The notes beneath the pieces are model-generated. The model did no database searches, was not told the origin of the DNA, and saw only the letters and a list, made by a program, of their open reading frames with translations. From Thermus aquaticus (GTDB lineage Bacteria > Deinococcota > Deinococci > Deinococcales > Thermaceae), in the NCBI RefSeq assembly GCF_001280255.1, contig NZ_LHCI01000106.1, forward strand, positions 1,811,228-1,875,227: a stretch of 64,000 nt of DNA, written 5' to 3'. Positions 1 to 8,214 of this stretch are shown here, piece by piece. Each line of letters starts with the position of its first letter. The stretch's first letter is position 1. The translations under genes and the position numbers were made by a program.

Positions 1-204
1 GTAACCAAGGGAAGGAACCCCTCCGGCGCCTATCCCTGGCGGGTCCTGAGGGTAGGCCTTTTCCTTCCCCTTCTCGGGCTTGAGGTGCCCAGGGACCTTT
101 CTCCCCTCAAGCCCATCCTGCACGGATCGTGGAAGGGGTGGAAGATAGGCTCAGGTCCTCATCCTGGTGGAGGGCCGGAGTGCGCTAATGTGCACTTTTG
201 CTAA
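1..204 (+). other. Open frame entering from the window edge, identity unknown
   Basis: Frame 1 is open from the first base to a TAA at 202-204, about 67 codons, with no ATG. It ends in residues ECANVHFC. It could be the tail of a gene that starts outside the window, perhaps a mobile element, because its stop lies exactly where a P-type ATPase fragment on the other strand breaks off. I recognise no domain, and it may be chance in GC-rich DNA. Confidence 0.2.
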
Positions 205-286
205 CCAGGGCGTTGGGCCCGTATTCCTGGAGCCTCTTCCTGGCTTCTTCGGAGGAAAGCCCGCGCACGAAGGCAATATACCCGAT
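185..286 (-). pseudogene. Remnant of a P-type cation ATPase N-terminus
   Basis: Read on the minus strand, about 33 residues include [19 protein letters not shown], which closely matches the cytoplasmic N-terminal segment of P-type cation-transporting ATPases (pattern GLS-EEA-RL-YGPN-L). The frame then hits TAG at 187-185. The transmembrane, phosphorylation (DKTGT) and ATP-binding regions are all absent from the window. It is therefore a truncated fragment, probably left by a rearrangement or insertion. The match is seen in the sequence; how it was truncated is inferred. Confidence 0.55.
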
Positions 287-391
287 GGGCCACGGGCCGA
301 GTACCCCGCCTGCGAGGACCCCAAAGAACCGCCGAGGCTCGGTGAAGGGTTTTGGTGGGTTTTGGTATGGAAGGAGCGAGGGGCGGCCACC

Positions 392-397
392 TATACT
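392..397 (+). promoter_or_regulatory. -10 element TATACT, leaderless start
   Basis: TATACT lies 6 nt before the ATG at 404, so transcription should begin at or next to the start codon. No Shine-Dalgarno sequence is visible. No good -35 hexamer stands at 17 bp. Confidence 0.5.
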
Positions 398-403
398 AAG
401 GCC

Positions 404-970
404 ATGCTCCAGTACCCCGAGCTTCCCCTGGAAAGCCCCCTCATAGACGCCGAGCTTCCCGACCCCCGGGGCGGGCGCTACCGCCTCTCCCAGTTCCAAG
501 AGCCCCTTCTCGCCGTGGTCTTCATGTGCAACCACTGCCCCTACGTCAAGGGCTCCATCCGGGAGCTGGTGGACCTGGCCGAGGCCTACCGGGGCCAGGT
601 GGCCTTCGTGGGCATCAACCCCAACGACTACGCGCGCTACCCCGAGGACAGCCCCGAGGGCATGGTGGCCTTCGCAAGGGAGCACGGCATCTTTTTCCCC
701 TACCTTCTGGACGAGACCCAGGAGGTGGCCAAGGCCTACCGGGCCCTCCGCACCCCCGAGGTCTTCCTCTTTGACGAGCGGAGGCTCCTCCGCTACCACG
801 GGCGGGTCAACGACAACCCCAAGTTTCCCGACCAGGTCCAAAGCCACGACCTGAAGGCCGCCATAGAGGCCCTCCTCCGGGGAGAAGAGCCTCCTCTAAA
901 GGAGGCTCCGGCCATCGGGTGCACTATCAAGTGGCGGCCCGGCAACGAGCCCGAGGTCAAGATCGGCTGA
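404..970 (+). CDS. Thioredoxin-fold redoxin family protein (AhpC/TlpA-like)
   Basis: This 188-residue protein has a thioredoxin-like fold of the redoxin/AhpC-TSA type. It carries a CNHC motif at residues 42-45, directly after the hydrophobic strand LLAVVFM, followed by a conserved-looking HCPYVKG segment. A further Cys lies near the C-terminus (IGCTIKW). There is no signal peptide, so it is probably a cytoplasmic thiol oxidoreductase or peroxiredoxin-like enzyme; the substrate is unknown. I chose the ATG at 404 because a -10 element sits 6 nt upstream and the fold begins there; the longer open frame upstream overlaps the ATPase remnant and is not protein-like. Confidence 0.8.
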   Translation: MLQYPELPLESPLIDAELPDPRGGRYRLSQFQEPLLAVVFMCNHCPYVKGSIRELVDLAEAYRGQVAFVGINPNDYARYPEDSPEGMVAFAREHGIFFPYLLDETQEVAKAYRALRTPEVFLFDERRLLRYHGRVNDNPKFPDQVQSHDLKAAIEALLRGEEPPLKEAPAIGCTIKWRPGNEPEVKIG

Positions 971-1012
971 GGCTGTGGTAGACTCCCTCCGGGCTTGGGC
1001 CCGGAGGTGAAG

Positions 1013-1945
1013 ATGCGCGTACTGATCACGGGCGGCGCCGGCTTCATCGGGAGCCACATCGCCGAGGCCCTTCTGCGGGAGGGCCTCGAGGTGGCGGTAT
1101 TGGACAACCTCTCCACGGGCAAGCGGGAAAACGTCCCCCCGGGGGTCCCCTTCTACCAGGTGGACCTGAGGGACGGGGAAGGGGTGGAGCGGGTCTTCCG
1201 GGAGTTCCGCCCCACCCACGTCTCCCACCAGGCAGCCCAGGCCTCGGTCAAGGTGAGCGTGGAGGACCCCCTTCTGGACTTCGCCGTGAACCTGGTGGGG
1301 GGGATGAACCTCCTGGAGGCCTGCCGGAGGCACGGCGTGGAGAAGCTGGTCTTCGCCTCCACCGGCGGGGCCATCTACGGGGAGGTGCCCGAGGGGGAGG
1401 CCGCCGAGGAGACCTGGCCCCCCAGGCCCAAAAGCCCCTACGCCGCCAGCAAGGCGGCCTTTGAGGGGTACCTCTCCGCCTACGGGCAGAACTACGGCCT
1501 CAAGTGGGTCTCCTTGCGCTACGGCAACGTCTACGGGCCCAGGCAGGACCCCCACGGGGAGGCGGGGGTGGTGGCCATCTTCGCCGAGCGGGTCCTTAAA
1601 GGGGAGCCCGTGACCCTCTACGCCAGGAGGACCCCGGGGGACGAAGGGTGCGTGCGGGACTACGTTTATGTGGGCGACGTGGCCGAGGCCCACACCCTGG
1701 CCCTTTTGAGCCTCGAGGGGGTCTACAACGTGGGCACCGGGGAGGGGCACACCACCCTCGAGGTCCTAAAGGCCGTGGCCGAGGCCGCCCTTAGGACCCC
1801 GGAGGTGCGCCACGCCCCACCGCGCCCCGGGGACCTGGAAAGGAGCGTCCTCTCCCCCCTTAAGCTCATGGCCCACGGCTGGCGGCCGCGGGTGGGCTTC
1901 CGGGAGGGGATCCGCCTTACCGTGGAACACTTCCGGGGGCGTTGA
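1013..1945 (+). CDS. galE: NAD-dependent epimerase/dehydratase, probable UDP-glucose 4-epimerase
   Basis: This 310-residue extended short-chain dehydrogenase has the Rossmann signature GGAGFIGS at residues 7-14 and the catalytic YAASK at 143-147. The NAD-binding domain is followed by a sugar-nucleotide-binding C-terminal part. It most likely interconverts UDP-glucose and UDP-galactose for envelope sugars, although related enzymes act on other NDP-sugars. The start is ATG at 1013, preceded by GGAGGT at 1003-1008; a TTG at 995 is in frame but lies before that ribosome site. Confidence 0.85.
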   Translation: MRVLITGGAGFIGSHIAEALLREGLEVAVLDNLSTGKRENVPPGVPFYQVDLRDGEGVERVFREFRPTHVSHQAAQASVKVSVEDPLLDFAVNLVGGMNLLEACRRHGVEKLVFASTGGAIYGEVPEGEAAEETWPPRPKSPYAASKAAFEGYLSAYGQNYGLKWVSLRYGNVYGPRQDPHGEAGVVAIFAERVLKGEPVTLYARRTPGDEGCVRDYVYVGDVAEAHTLALLSLEGVYNVGTGEGHTTLEVLKAVAEAALRTPEVRHAPPRPGDLERSVLSPLKLMAHGWRPRVGFREGIRLTVEHFRGR

Positions 1946-1969
1946 CCTACCCCACCCCGGTATTCCACA

Positions 1970-2275
1970 ATGAACCCCATGCGCGTGCGCTTCTTCAACC
2001 CAGCCTGGTTCGCCACCGTCATGGGGGGAAGCGGGGTGGCCCTGGCCCTCAAGCCTTTCGGGCTGGTCTTCCCCCTGGCCGCCTTCACCCTGGGCACCCG
2101 GGCCCTAGCCGAGGGGTTGGAGAACCGGGTCTTCGCCCTCCTCTCCTGGGAGCTACTTCTGGCGCTCCTTTCCTTCTACCTGCCCCTTCTCCTCCGCACC
2201 CTCCTGGCCTTCCTCCGGTTGGAGGTGCTGCAGCCAGCGCCGGGCCAGGCGCACCCGGGCCCTCAGGCCCGCTAG
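1970..2275 (+). pseudogene. Collapsed SLAC1/TehA-family transporter remnant
   Basis: A 101-codon frame starts with [19 protein letters not shown], which resembles the first membrane helix of SLAC1/TehA anion channels (pattern F-PAWF--VMGTG). It then runs straight into [19 protein letters not shown], which resembles the segment near the C-terminus of the same family. About 200 residues and most of the ten helices are missing between them. I read this as an internal deletion that left a non-functional gene. Its last 123 nt overlap the 3' end of the argH-like gene on the other strand. Confidence 0.5.
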
Positions 2276-3577
2276 GGCCTTCTGGTCCTCCTTCAGCCGC
2301 CTCTTGGCCCGGGAAAGGGCCTGGGCCCTGGCCTTAGGCCCCACCCCGCCCAGGACCTCCCTTCGGGCCAAGAAGGCGGGGAGGCTCATCCAGGCCAAAA
2401 GCTCCTCCCTGTCCACCCCCAGGAGCTCGGGCCTGAGGCCGGGAAGGGCCCCCCGGACCCGGCGGTGGGCCTCGGGCAGGGGAATGCCCTTCCGCACCAG
2501 GAGGTCCGCGGCCTCGGAGGCCAGGACCTCGGGGGAGAGCTCCTCCATGAGGGCCTCCTGGACGAAGGCCCCCTCCTCCAAAGCGGCCCGGGTGAGCTCC
2601 AAGGCCGCCTCCCCCGCCTCCAAAGCGGCGGCCAGAGGCTCCAAGACCCCGGTGGAGTGGTCGTTGAGGTCGGTGAAGGGGGTGTTGTGGTTGAGGAAGG
2701 CCAAGGCCTCGAGGCTCCCCATAAGCCTGCCGGCGTAGATGCGGGCGTGCTCCAAGACCACGGGGTTTTGCTTCTGGGGCATGAAGCTGGACCCCTGGGA
2801 AAGCCTTTCCCCCACAAGGAAGGCCCCCCGGCCCGCCCAGAAGAGGAGGTCGGTGAGGAGGCGGGAAAGGCTCGCCCCTAGGGCCTGCAAAGCGGCGGCC
2901 AGCTCCAGGGCGTAGTCCCCGGAGGCCACCGCGTCCAGGGTGTTCTCCACCGGGCCCTCAAAGCCCAGGAGGGCCGCCAGGCGCCTTCGGTCCACGGGGT
3001 AGGGGCACCCCGCCAGAGCGCTGGCCCCCAAGGGCGAGCGGTTCACGTTGCTGAGGGCCCGGAAAAGCCGCTCGGTGTCCCGGGAGAGGAGGCTTTCCAC
3101 GCCCAGGAGGTAGTGGTCCAGGGTGGAGGGCTGGGCGGGGCGGTGGTGGGTGTGGAGGACCACAACCACCCCCTCCACCCGCGCCGCCAGGCGCAAAACG
3201 GCCCGCCGCAGGCGGAGGAGGTCCCCCAGAAGGGCCAGGGTCCGGTCCCTGAGGTAGGCCCGGAAGACGGTCAGGTCCAGGTCGTTGCGGGAAAGCCCCC
3301 GGCGCACCGCCCCCGCCACCTCCTCCCCCCAGTGCTCGGCGAGCTGGGCCTGGATGGAGAAGAAGACGTCCTCCACCTCCCCGGTGAAGCTGGGCAGGGG
3401 CAGGGTGCGGAGCTCCCTCAGGGCGGCCACCGCCTCCTTGGCGTGGGGCAGGCCCAGGCGGGCAAGCTCCAGGGCATAGGCGGTGAGGGCGTCAAAGAAG
3501 TGGGGGACCAGGGCCTCCCGGGCCAGGCGGTAGTGCCGGGCCAGGACCCAGCGGCGGAAGACCCCGTGCCAGCCCAT
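2153..3577 (-). CDS. argH: Argininosuccinate lyase-like protein (fumarase/aspartase superfamily)
   Basis: This 474-residue protein belongs to the superfamily that eliminates fumarate from C-N or C-O substrates. It carries the signature [11 protein letters not shown] with the catalytic-loop serine, and an [11 protein letters not shown] segment typical of argininosuccinate lyase. Family members are about 460 residues, so it is full length; the last roughly 40 residues are Arg/Glu-rich and unusual. It is the last gene of the coaE-SDR-sufE-plsY run, not in an arginine operon, so it may be a paralogue with another substrate. Confidence 0.75.
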   Translation of the reverse strand: MGWHGVFRRWVLARHYRLAREALVPHFFDALTAYALELARLGLPHAKEAVAALRELRTLPLPSFTGEVEDVFFSIQAQLAEHWGEEVAGAVRRGLSRNDLDLTVFRAYLRDRTLALLGDLLRLRRAVLRLAARVEGVVVVLHTHHRPAQPSTLDHYLLGVESLLSRDTERLFRALSNVNRSPLGASALAGCPYPVDRRRLAALLGFEGPVENTLDAVASGDYALELAAALQALGASLSRLLTDLLFWAGRGAFLVGERLSQGSSFMPQKQNPVVLEHARIYAGRLMGSLEALAFLNHNTPFTDLNDHSTGVLEPLAAALEAGEAALELTRAALEEGAFVQEALMEELSPEVLASEAADLLVRKGIPLPEAHRRVRGALPGLRPELLGVDREELLAWMSLPAFLARREVLGGVGPKARAQALSRAKRRLKEDQKALAGLRARVRLARRWLQHLQPEEGQEGAEEKGQVEGKERQK

Positions 3578-3586
3578 GCCCCTAGG

Positions 3587-4126
3587 CTATCGGTTCCAGT
3601 CCTTCAGGTGGCGGAAGGCCACGGGAAGCCCCACCCCCAGGCCGAAGAGGAGGTGGGCCGCCGTCTTCCCCAGCATGGCCGCCAGGAGGGGCATGGCCAA
3701 GGCCACCGCGAAGACCGCCCGGTAAGGCCTCCGGAAGAGGGCGGTGAGGAGGGCAAAGAGGGCGAGGGCCCATAGGAGGAGCCTGGGGTCCACGGCCAGG
3801 AGGACCCCCGCCCCGGGGGCCAGGGCCTTGCCGCCCCGGAAGAGGAGCCAGGGGGAGAAGGCGTGCCCCCACACCGCCCCCACGCCCCCCAGAAGCCCCC
3901 CCAAAGGACTTCCGGAAACCCCTTCCCCCACCGCCACCGCCAGAGCCCCCTTGAAGAGGTCCAGAAGGAGGACGAGAAGCCCGGGGACGGGCCCCAGGAG
4001 GCGAAAGGCGTTCAGGGCCCCGGGGTTGCCCGAGCCCTCCTTTAGGAGGTCCTTTCCCCTCAAGGCCCCAAACCAGTAGGCCACGGGCAGGCTTCCCAGA
4101 AAATAGCCCAGGAGGAAGGGGGTCAT
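3587..4126 (-). CDS. plsY: Acyl-phosphate:glycerol-3-phosphate acyltransferase PlsY
   Basis: This 179-residue integral membrane enzyme acylates glycerol-3-phosphate with acyl-phosphate, the first step of phospholipid synthesis. The sequence shows the three conserved PlsY regions: GSLPVAY with KEGSGNPGALNAFR, the DLFKG segment, and a glycine-rich GHAFSPWLLFRGGK loop, with hydrophobic helices between. The start ATG at 4126 overlaps the sufE stop (ATGA), which supports translational coupling; a much longer open frame upstream is a shadow of sufE. Confidence 0.9.
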   Translation of the reverse strand: MTPFLLGYFLGSLPVAYWFGALRGKDLLKEGSGNPGALNAFRLLGPVPGLLVLLLDLFKGALAVAVGEGVSGSPLGGLLGGVGAVWGHAFSPWLLFRGGKALAPGAGVLLAVDPRLLLWALALFALLTALFRRPYRAVFAVALAMPLLAAMLGKTAAHLLFGLGVGLPVAFRHLKDWNR

Positions 4127-4530
4127 GAAAGGGCGCGGCGCACCTGGTCCTGAAGCCGCAAGAGGGCGGCCTCGAGGCCCCGAAGCCGCAAGGGGGTAAA
4201 GAGCTCCTCCAGCCCCGAGCCCCGGTAAAAGGTGGGGGGAAGGGCTAGGACCGCTTCCGGGGATTCGCCCTCGAGGCCTTCTTTTAAGAGGCCGGCGAAG
4301 GCCTTCACCGTGGGGGCCTCGTCGGGCACGGCGAAGTGGAGGTGGACCCTCCCCTCCCGCACCTCCGCCTTTAGGGCGAAGGGGGTCTGGCACTCGGGCA
4401 CGGGCTCCAGGGCCAGGCCTTCGGGGGGTGGGGGCACCTTTTTGGCGTAGTCCAGGAGGACCTGGGCCTTAAGCTCCCTGGGCAGGGAGCGGAAGAGGGC
4501 TAAGGCCTCCTCTAGGCGCTTGGGCATCAT
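4123..4530 (-). CDS. sufE: SufE family Fe-S cluster assembly sulfur acceptor
   Basis: This 135-residue cytoplasmic protein is of the SufE type, which accepts persulfide sulfur from the cysteine desulfurase SufS. The single key cysteine is in VPECQTPFAL, matching the GCQS-V segment of the family, and the flanking alpha/beta pattern and length fit. No sufS or other suf gene is nearby; the gene sits between the SDR and plsY. The first two codons are both ATG. Confidence 0.85.
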   Translation of the reverse strand: MMPKRLEEALALFRSLPRELKAQVLLDYAKKVPPPPEGLALEPVPECQTPFALKAEVREGRVHLHFAVPDEAPTVKAFAGLLKEGLEGESPEAVLALPPTFYRGSGLEELFTPLRLRGLEAALLRLQDQVRRALS

Positions 4531-4539
4531 CCCCTAAGC

Positions 4540-5223
4540 TTACCCCCTGCCGGGCCGGGTGGGCCGGATCTCTATCTCGCTCAAAAGGGCCCTCTCCGGC
4601 ATCTCCAGGGCGAAGAGGATGGCCCGGGCCACGTCCTCGGGGGCGAGCTTCCAGCCCTCCCCCACCGGGCTCCCGGCGAAGCCGGTGTCCACGGAGCCGG
4701 GCAGGACGTTCACCACCCGCACCCCCATCTCCCGTAGCTCCAGCATGGCGGCCCCCATGAGGCCCAAGAGGCCGAACTTGCTGGCGTTGTAGGCGGCCCC
4801 GCCCTTGAAGGCGTTCTTGCCCGCCAGGCTCCCCACGTTGACCACCACGCCCCGGGAGCGCAGGAGGAGGGGAAGGGCGGCCTTGAGGCCCAGGAAGGGG
4901 CCCATGAGGTTCACCTCCAAGACCTCCCGCACCTCCTCCTCGGAAAGCTCCACCACCGGCTTCATGATGCCGATGCCGGCGTTGTTGATGAGGGCGAAAA
5001 GCCCGCCGAAGGCCTCCTCCATCCTTCCTACGGCCCTTTCCCAGTCCTCCCGCCGCCGCACGTCGCCGACGATGGGCAAGGCCCCGGGGAGTTCCCGGGC
5101 CAGGGCCTCCAGCCTGGCCCCGTTCCGGGCGAGAAGCCCCACCCCATAGCCCCTGGCGTGGAGGAGCCGGGCCGTGGCCTCGCCGATGCCCCGGCTGGCC
5201 CCGCTGATGAGCGCCGCCTTCAT
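4540..5223 (-). CDS. Short-chain dehydrogenase/reductase
   Basis: This classical SDR has 227 residues. The cofactor motif [10 protein letters not shown] is at residues 7-16, NNAG follows in the middle, and the catalytic pair is in YNASK. An Arg after the first strand region (ARN) suggests NADP(H). The substrate cannot be told from sequence. Its start overlaps the coaE stop by 4 nt, and the two genes are surely co-transcribed. Confidence 0.85.
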   Translation of the reverse strand: MKAALISGASRGIGEATARLLHARGYGVGLLARNGARLEALARELPGALPIVGDVRRREDWERAVGRMEEAFGGLFALINNAGIGIMKPVVELSEEEVREVLEVNLMGPFLGLKAALPLLLRSRGVVVNVGSLAGKNAFKGGAAYNASKFGLLGLMGAAMLELREMGVRVVNVLPGSVDTGFAGSPVGEGWKLAPEDVARAILFALEMPERALLSEIEIRPTRPGRG

Positions 5224-5822
5224 ACCCCCAGGATAGCCCGGATCTCCCCAAGAAGGGCCTGGACCCGGGCCCTCAGGTCCTCCAGGCTCCCCCGGTTCTC
5301 CAGGACCCAGGTCGCCCGCTTGCGCTTCTCCTCCTCGGGCATCTGGGCCCTCTCCCGGGCCAGAACCTCCTCCCGGGAAAGCCCCGAGCGCACCATGGCC
5401 CGCTTCAGGCGCTCCTCCAGGGGGGCCGCCACCAGGATGGTGCCCTGAAGCCTTCCCTCCCAGCCCTTCTCAAAGAGGAGGGGGATCTCCACGAAGACCA
5501 GGGGGGCCTCGAGGCGGGAAAGTTCTTCCTCAAGAAGCCTGCGCACCTCGGGGTGAATCAGTTCTTCCAGGGCCCTTAGCCTCTGCGGGTCCGAGAAAAC
5601 CAGTTGGGCGAGCCGCCTCCGGTCCAGCTCCTCGCCCAAGAAGGCCTCGGGGAAGAGGGCCTTGAGCTCGGCCTTTTTGAGCTCACGGGCCCTTTCGGCC
5701 AGCAGGTCAGCGTCCAGGACGGGGTAGCCCATCTCCCGGAGGAAGGCCGCCACCGTGCTCTTGCCGCTTCCGATGTTGCCGGTTAGGCCGATAATGATGG
5801 GGTGCTTCGCCTGATCGCCCAT
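5220..5822 (-). CDS. coaE: Dephospho-CoA kinase
   Basis: This 200-residue P-loop kinase performs the last step of coenzyme A synthesis, phosphorylating the 3'-hydroxyl of dephospho-CoA. The Walker A is [12 protein letters not shown], followed by the DAD motif (VLDADLLAE) and the lid region with [10 protein letters not shown]. Length matches the family. It heads the five-gene minus-strand run down to the argH-like gene. Its ATG lies inside the first codons of the divergent polymerase gene, so the two transcription units overlap head to head by 21 nt. Confidence 0.93.
   Translation of the reverse strand: MGDQAKHPIIIGLTGNIGSGKSTVAAFLREMGYPVLDADLLAERARELKKAELKALFPEAFLGEELDRRRLAQLVFSDPQRLRALEELIHPEVRRLLEEELSRLEAPLVFVEIPLLFEKGWEGRLQGTILVAAPLEERLKRAMVRSGLSREEVLARERAQMPEEEKRKRATWVLENRGSLEDLRARVQALLGEIRAILGV
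5790..5795 (+). promoter_or_regulatory. -10 element GATAAT, leaderless start
   Basis: GATAAT lies 6 nt before the GTG at 5802. This spacing supports the GTG as the true start although it overlaps the 5' end of coaE on the other strand. Confidence 0.45.
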
Positions 5823-7118
5823 AGGGACTTCCCCTTTTATACCCCCAAGGGGGTCATCCCCGTGGGGGGGGCGCTAAGGGACCTCCTCCTGGGCCGAAGG
5901 CCCCTGGACCTGGACTTCGCCGCACTGGACCCGCAAAAAGCGGCGGAGGAGGCCAAAGGGCGCTACGGGGGCACCCTCTTTCCCCTGGACCCGGAGAGGG
6001 GCCACTACCGCCTGGTCGCAGGGGCCCTCACCCTGGACTTCACCCCCCTCGAGGGGAGCCCCGAAGAGGACCTCCTGCGGCGGGACTACCGGGTAAACGC
6101 CCTCCTCTGGCTCAAGGGCAGGGTCTTCGGCCTGCCGGGGGCGGAGGAGGACCTCGGGAAGCGCCTTCTCGTCCCCGTGCGGGAGGAAAACCTGTACGCC
6201 GACCACCTAAGAAGCCTAAGGGGGGTGCGCTTGAGCACCACTCTGGGCCTGGGCCTCCCTCCGGAAACCAGGAGGGCCCTCGCCCGCCACGCCCGCTTCC
6301 TCCAGGAAAACCCCTCCGCCCTCCCCGCCCGGGAGCGGGTGCGGGAGGAACTGGCCAAGCTCCTCCTCAGCAAAAGGGCTCCTTTTGGCCTTCGCCTCCT
6401 GGAGCGGACGGGGCTTCTAGGGGTCTACCTCCCGGAGCTCACCCACCTGGTGGGCCTCCACCAGGGCGGGGTCCACCACCTCCCGGCCTGGGAGCACACC
6501 CTTTCCGTCCTCTTCCACCTCCTCTGGCTCTTTCCTGAGGCTCCCCTCGAGGCCCGCCTGGCCGCCCTCTACCACGATGCCGGCAAGCCCTTGACCCGCC
6601 GCTATGACCCCGAGGTGGGCCTCTACCGCTTCTTCGGCCACGCCGAGGTGGGGGCGGAAATGGCCAAAGCGGCCCTCTTTTGGCTCTGCTTCCCCAAGGA
6701 GGTGGTGGAGAAGGCGGCCCACCTGGTGCGCCGCCACATGGACCGCCCCCCCGAGGGGACCAAGGCCCTCCGCCGCTTCTACTTCAAGCGAAGGGACCTC
6801 CTCCCCGCCCTCCCCTACCTGATGGCGGCGGACCGCCTCGCGGCCAAGGGGGTGGAGGCCGAGGCCTGGCCCCTCCTCGAGGCCTTTCGGGAAGCCCTGA
6901 AGACGCCCCTCCCCCAGGAGCCCCTCCTCTCCGGGGAGGAGGTCATGGCCCTTCTGGGCCTGAGGCCCGGCCCCCTGGTGGGGGAGGCCCTCAAGGCGCT
7001 CCTGGAGGCCCAGGCGGAGGGGAGTGTAGCGAGCCGGGAAGAGGCCAGGCGCTTTCTCCTATATTGGAGGGATGGAAGGACGGCTCAGGCTACGCCAGCC
7101 CCAGATCACCCCGGTTGA
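5802..7118 (+). CDS. CCA-adding enzyme / poly(A) polymerase family nucleotidyltransferase with HD domain
   Basis: This 438-residue class II nucleotidyltransferase starts with the head domain: GGALRDLLLGRRPLDLDF contains the GG motif and the catalytic D-x-D. The RRDYRVNALLW segment follows. A metal-dependent HD phosphohydrolase domain is visible around HLPAWEHT and LYHDAGKP, with further His residues in FFGHAEVG. Such enzymes repair or extend tRNA CCA ends or polyadenylate RNA, and sequence alone does not decide which. The GTG start is backed by a -10 element at the leaderless distance. It overlaps the next gene by 47 nt. Confidence 0.85.
   Translation: MLRLIAHRDFPFYTPKGVIPVGGALRDLLLGRRPLDLDFAALDPQKAAEEAKGRYGGTLFPLDPERGHYRLVAGALTLDFTPLEGSPEEDLLRRDYRVNALLWLKGRVFGLPGAEEDLGKRLLVPVREENLYADHLRSLRGVRLSTTLGLGLPPETRRALARHARFLQENPSALPARERVREELAKLLLSKRAPFGLRLLERTGLLGVYLPELTHLVGLHQGGVHHLPAWEHTLSVLFHLLWLFPEAPLEARLAALYHDAGKPLTRRYDPEVGLYRFFGHAEVGAEMAKAALFWLCFPKEVVEKAAHLVRRHMDRPPEGTKALRRFYFKRRDLLPALPYLMAADRLAAKGVEAEAWPLLEAFREALKTPLPQEPLLSGEEVMALLGLRPGPLVGEALKALLEAQAEGSVASREEARRFLLYWRDGRTAQATPAPDHPG
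7060..7065 (+). promoter_or_regulatory. TATATT 6 nt before a start codon, combined with a GGAGGG ribosome site
   Basis: TATATT is followed directly by GGAGGG and then the ATG at 7072. The gene could be read from the upstream transcript using GGAGGG, from its own leaderless promoter, or both. Confidence 0.35.
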
Positions 7119-8184
7119 GGGCGGGTTTCTCCTCACCGACCCCTACGGGGTTTACGAGAAGCCCTTAGCCCTCACCGAAGGGGGCCTCTTCCTCCTCCCC
7201 CTAATGGAGGGGAGGACCCTGGAGGAGGTCCAGGAGGAGGTCTTCAAGGCCCACGGGGTCTTGGTGCCCAGGAAGGAGCTGGAAGAGCTCGTGAAAGCCC
7301 TGGAGGAAGCGGGCCTCCTCCTCACCGAGAAAGTGCAGGAAAGGCTCAGGGAAGAAGAGGCCAAGCTCAAAAGGGAAAGGCCCATGCGCCTGGCGGGCCT
7401 CTCCTACCCCCAAGGGGAGAAGGAAGCCCGGGCCTTCCTGGAGGCCTTCCGGGCCGCCTACCCCGGCGAGGGGAAGGAAGCGGAGGTCCTCCTCCTCCCC
7501 CACCTGGAGCCCGCCCGCATCCCCGAGGCCTACGGGGCGGCTTTGGCCGTTTTGGAGAGGACCCGGGAGCCCGAGCGCATCTACCTGGTGGGGGTGGCCC
7601 ACAGGCCCCTGGAGGCGAAGGCGGCCGCCCTCCCCGTCCCCTTCCACACCCCCTTTGGCCCCATGGAGCCCGACCTCCCCGCCCTCCAGGCCCTGGACGC
7701 CCTCCTCCCCTACGAGCTCTTCAACACCCCCCTGGCCTTCCGGGAGGAGCATAGCCTAGAGCTTCCCCTCTTCTTCCTGAAGGGGCGATACCCAAAGGCC
7801 CGCCTCGTCCCCCTGCTGGTGGGAAGACGGGGCCCGGAGCTGGGGGAGGCCCTCAGGGTGGTCCTCAAGGACCACCCCGGCCTGGTGGTCCTGGCCGTGG
7901 ACCTCTCCCACGTGGGCCCCAGGTTCGGGGACGAGCCCCTGAGCCGCCCCCTGGCGGAGGAGGCCAGGCGGCGGGACCTGGGCTTTCTGGAGCGGCTCGC
8001 CCAGGGGGAGCCCGAGGCCGCCTTGGCCTTCCTAGGGGAAAACCCCACCCGCATAGACGCCACCGAGGTGGTGGGAAGCCTCGCCCCCCTTCTCCGGGGC
8101 AGGCGCGGGGAGGTCCTGGCCCACCGCCTGGACCTCGAGGCCCCCACCTTAAGCGCGGTGGGGGCCGGAACCTTGGCCTTTTAA
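7072..8184 (+). CDS. amrB: MEMO family protein (AmmeMemoRadiSam system protein B) with extra N-terminal domain
   Basis: This 370-residue protein has a C-terminal MEMO domain from about residue 105 on, a fold related to extradiol dioxygenases. Candidate metal or active-site residues include the His in VGVAHRPLE, EEHSLELPL and AVDLSHVG. The first roughly 100 residues look like a small PqqD-like or winged-helix unit and are extra compared with the usual 270-residue MEMO protein. The family often accompanies an AMMECR1 protein and a radical SAM enzyme, but neither is in this window. The function is not established. Confidence 0.8.
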   Translation: MEGRLRLRQPQITPVEGGFLLTDPYGVYEKPLALTEGGLFLLPLMEGRTLEEVQEEVFKAHGVLVPRKELEELVKALEEAGLLLTEKVQERLREEEAKLKRERPMRLAGLSYPQGEKEARAFLEAFRAAYPGEGKEAEVLLLPHLEPARIPEAYGAALAVLERTREPERIYLVGVAHRPLEAKAAALPVPFHTPFGPMEPDLPALQALDALLPYELFNTPLAFREEHSLELPLFFLKGRYPKARLVPLLVGRRGPELGEALRVVLKDHPGLVVLAVDLSHVGPRFGDEPLSRPLAEEARRRDLGFLERLAQGEPEAALAFLGENPTRIDATEVVGSLAPLLRGRRGEVLAHRLDLEAPTLSAVGAGTLAF

Positions 8185-8214
8185 GTACCCCTAGCGCCGC
8201 CTTTTGCGGCGGGG
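8182..8214 (+). terminator. Stop-linked hairpin after the MEMO gene
   Basis: The stop TAA is followed by GTACCCC and then a GCCGCC / GGCGGG hairpin with a CTTTTG-type loop. There is no long U run. It lies over the last codons of rnr on the other strand. The same stop-plus-GTACCCC start is seen at 27612 and 44209. Confidence 0.45.

Noticed and set aside
167-403. Longer N-terminus for the thioredoxin-fold protein (start at 167)
   Set aside because: It overlaps the ATPase remnant, contains no fold and ignores the -10 at 392.
3587-4393. 268-codon version of plsY
   Set aside because: The first 89 codons are the antiparallel-frame shadow of sufE; the PlsY fold starts at 4126 with an ATGA overlap.
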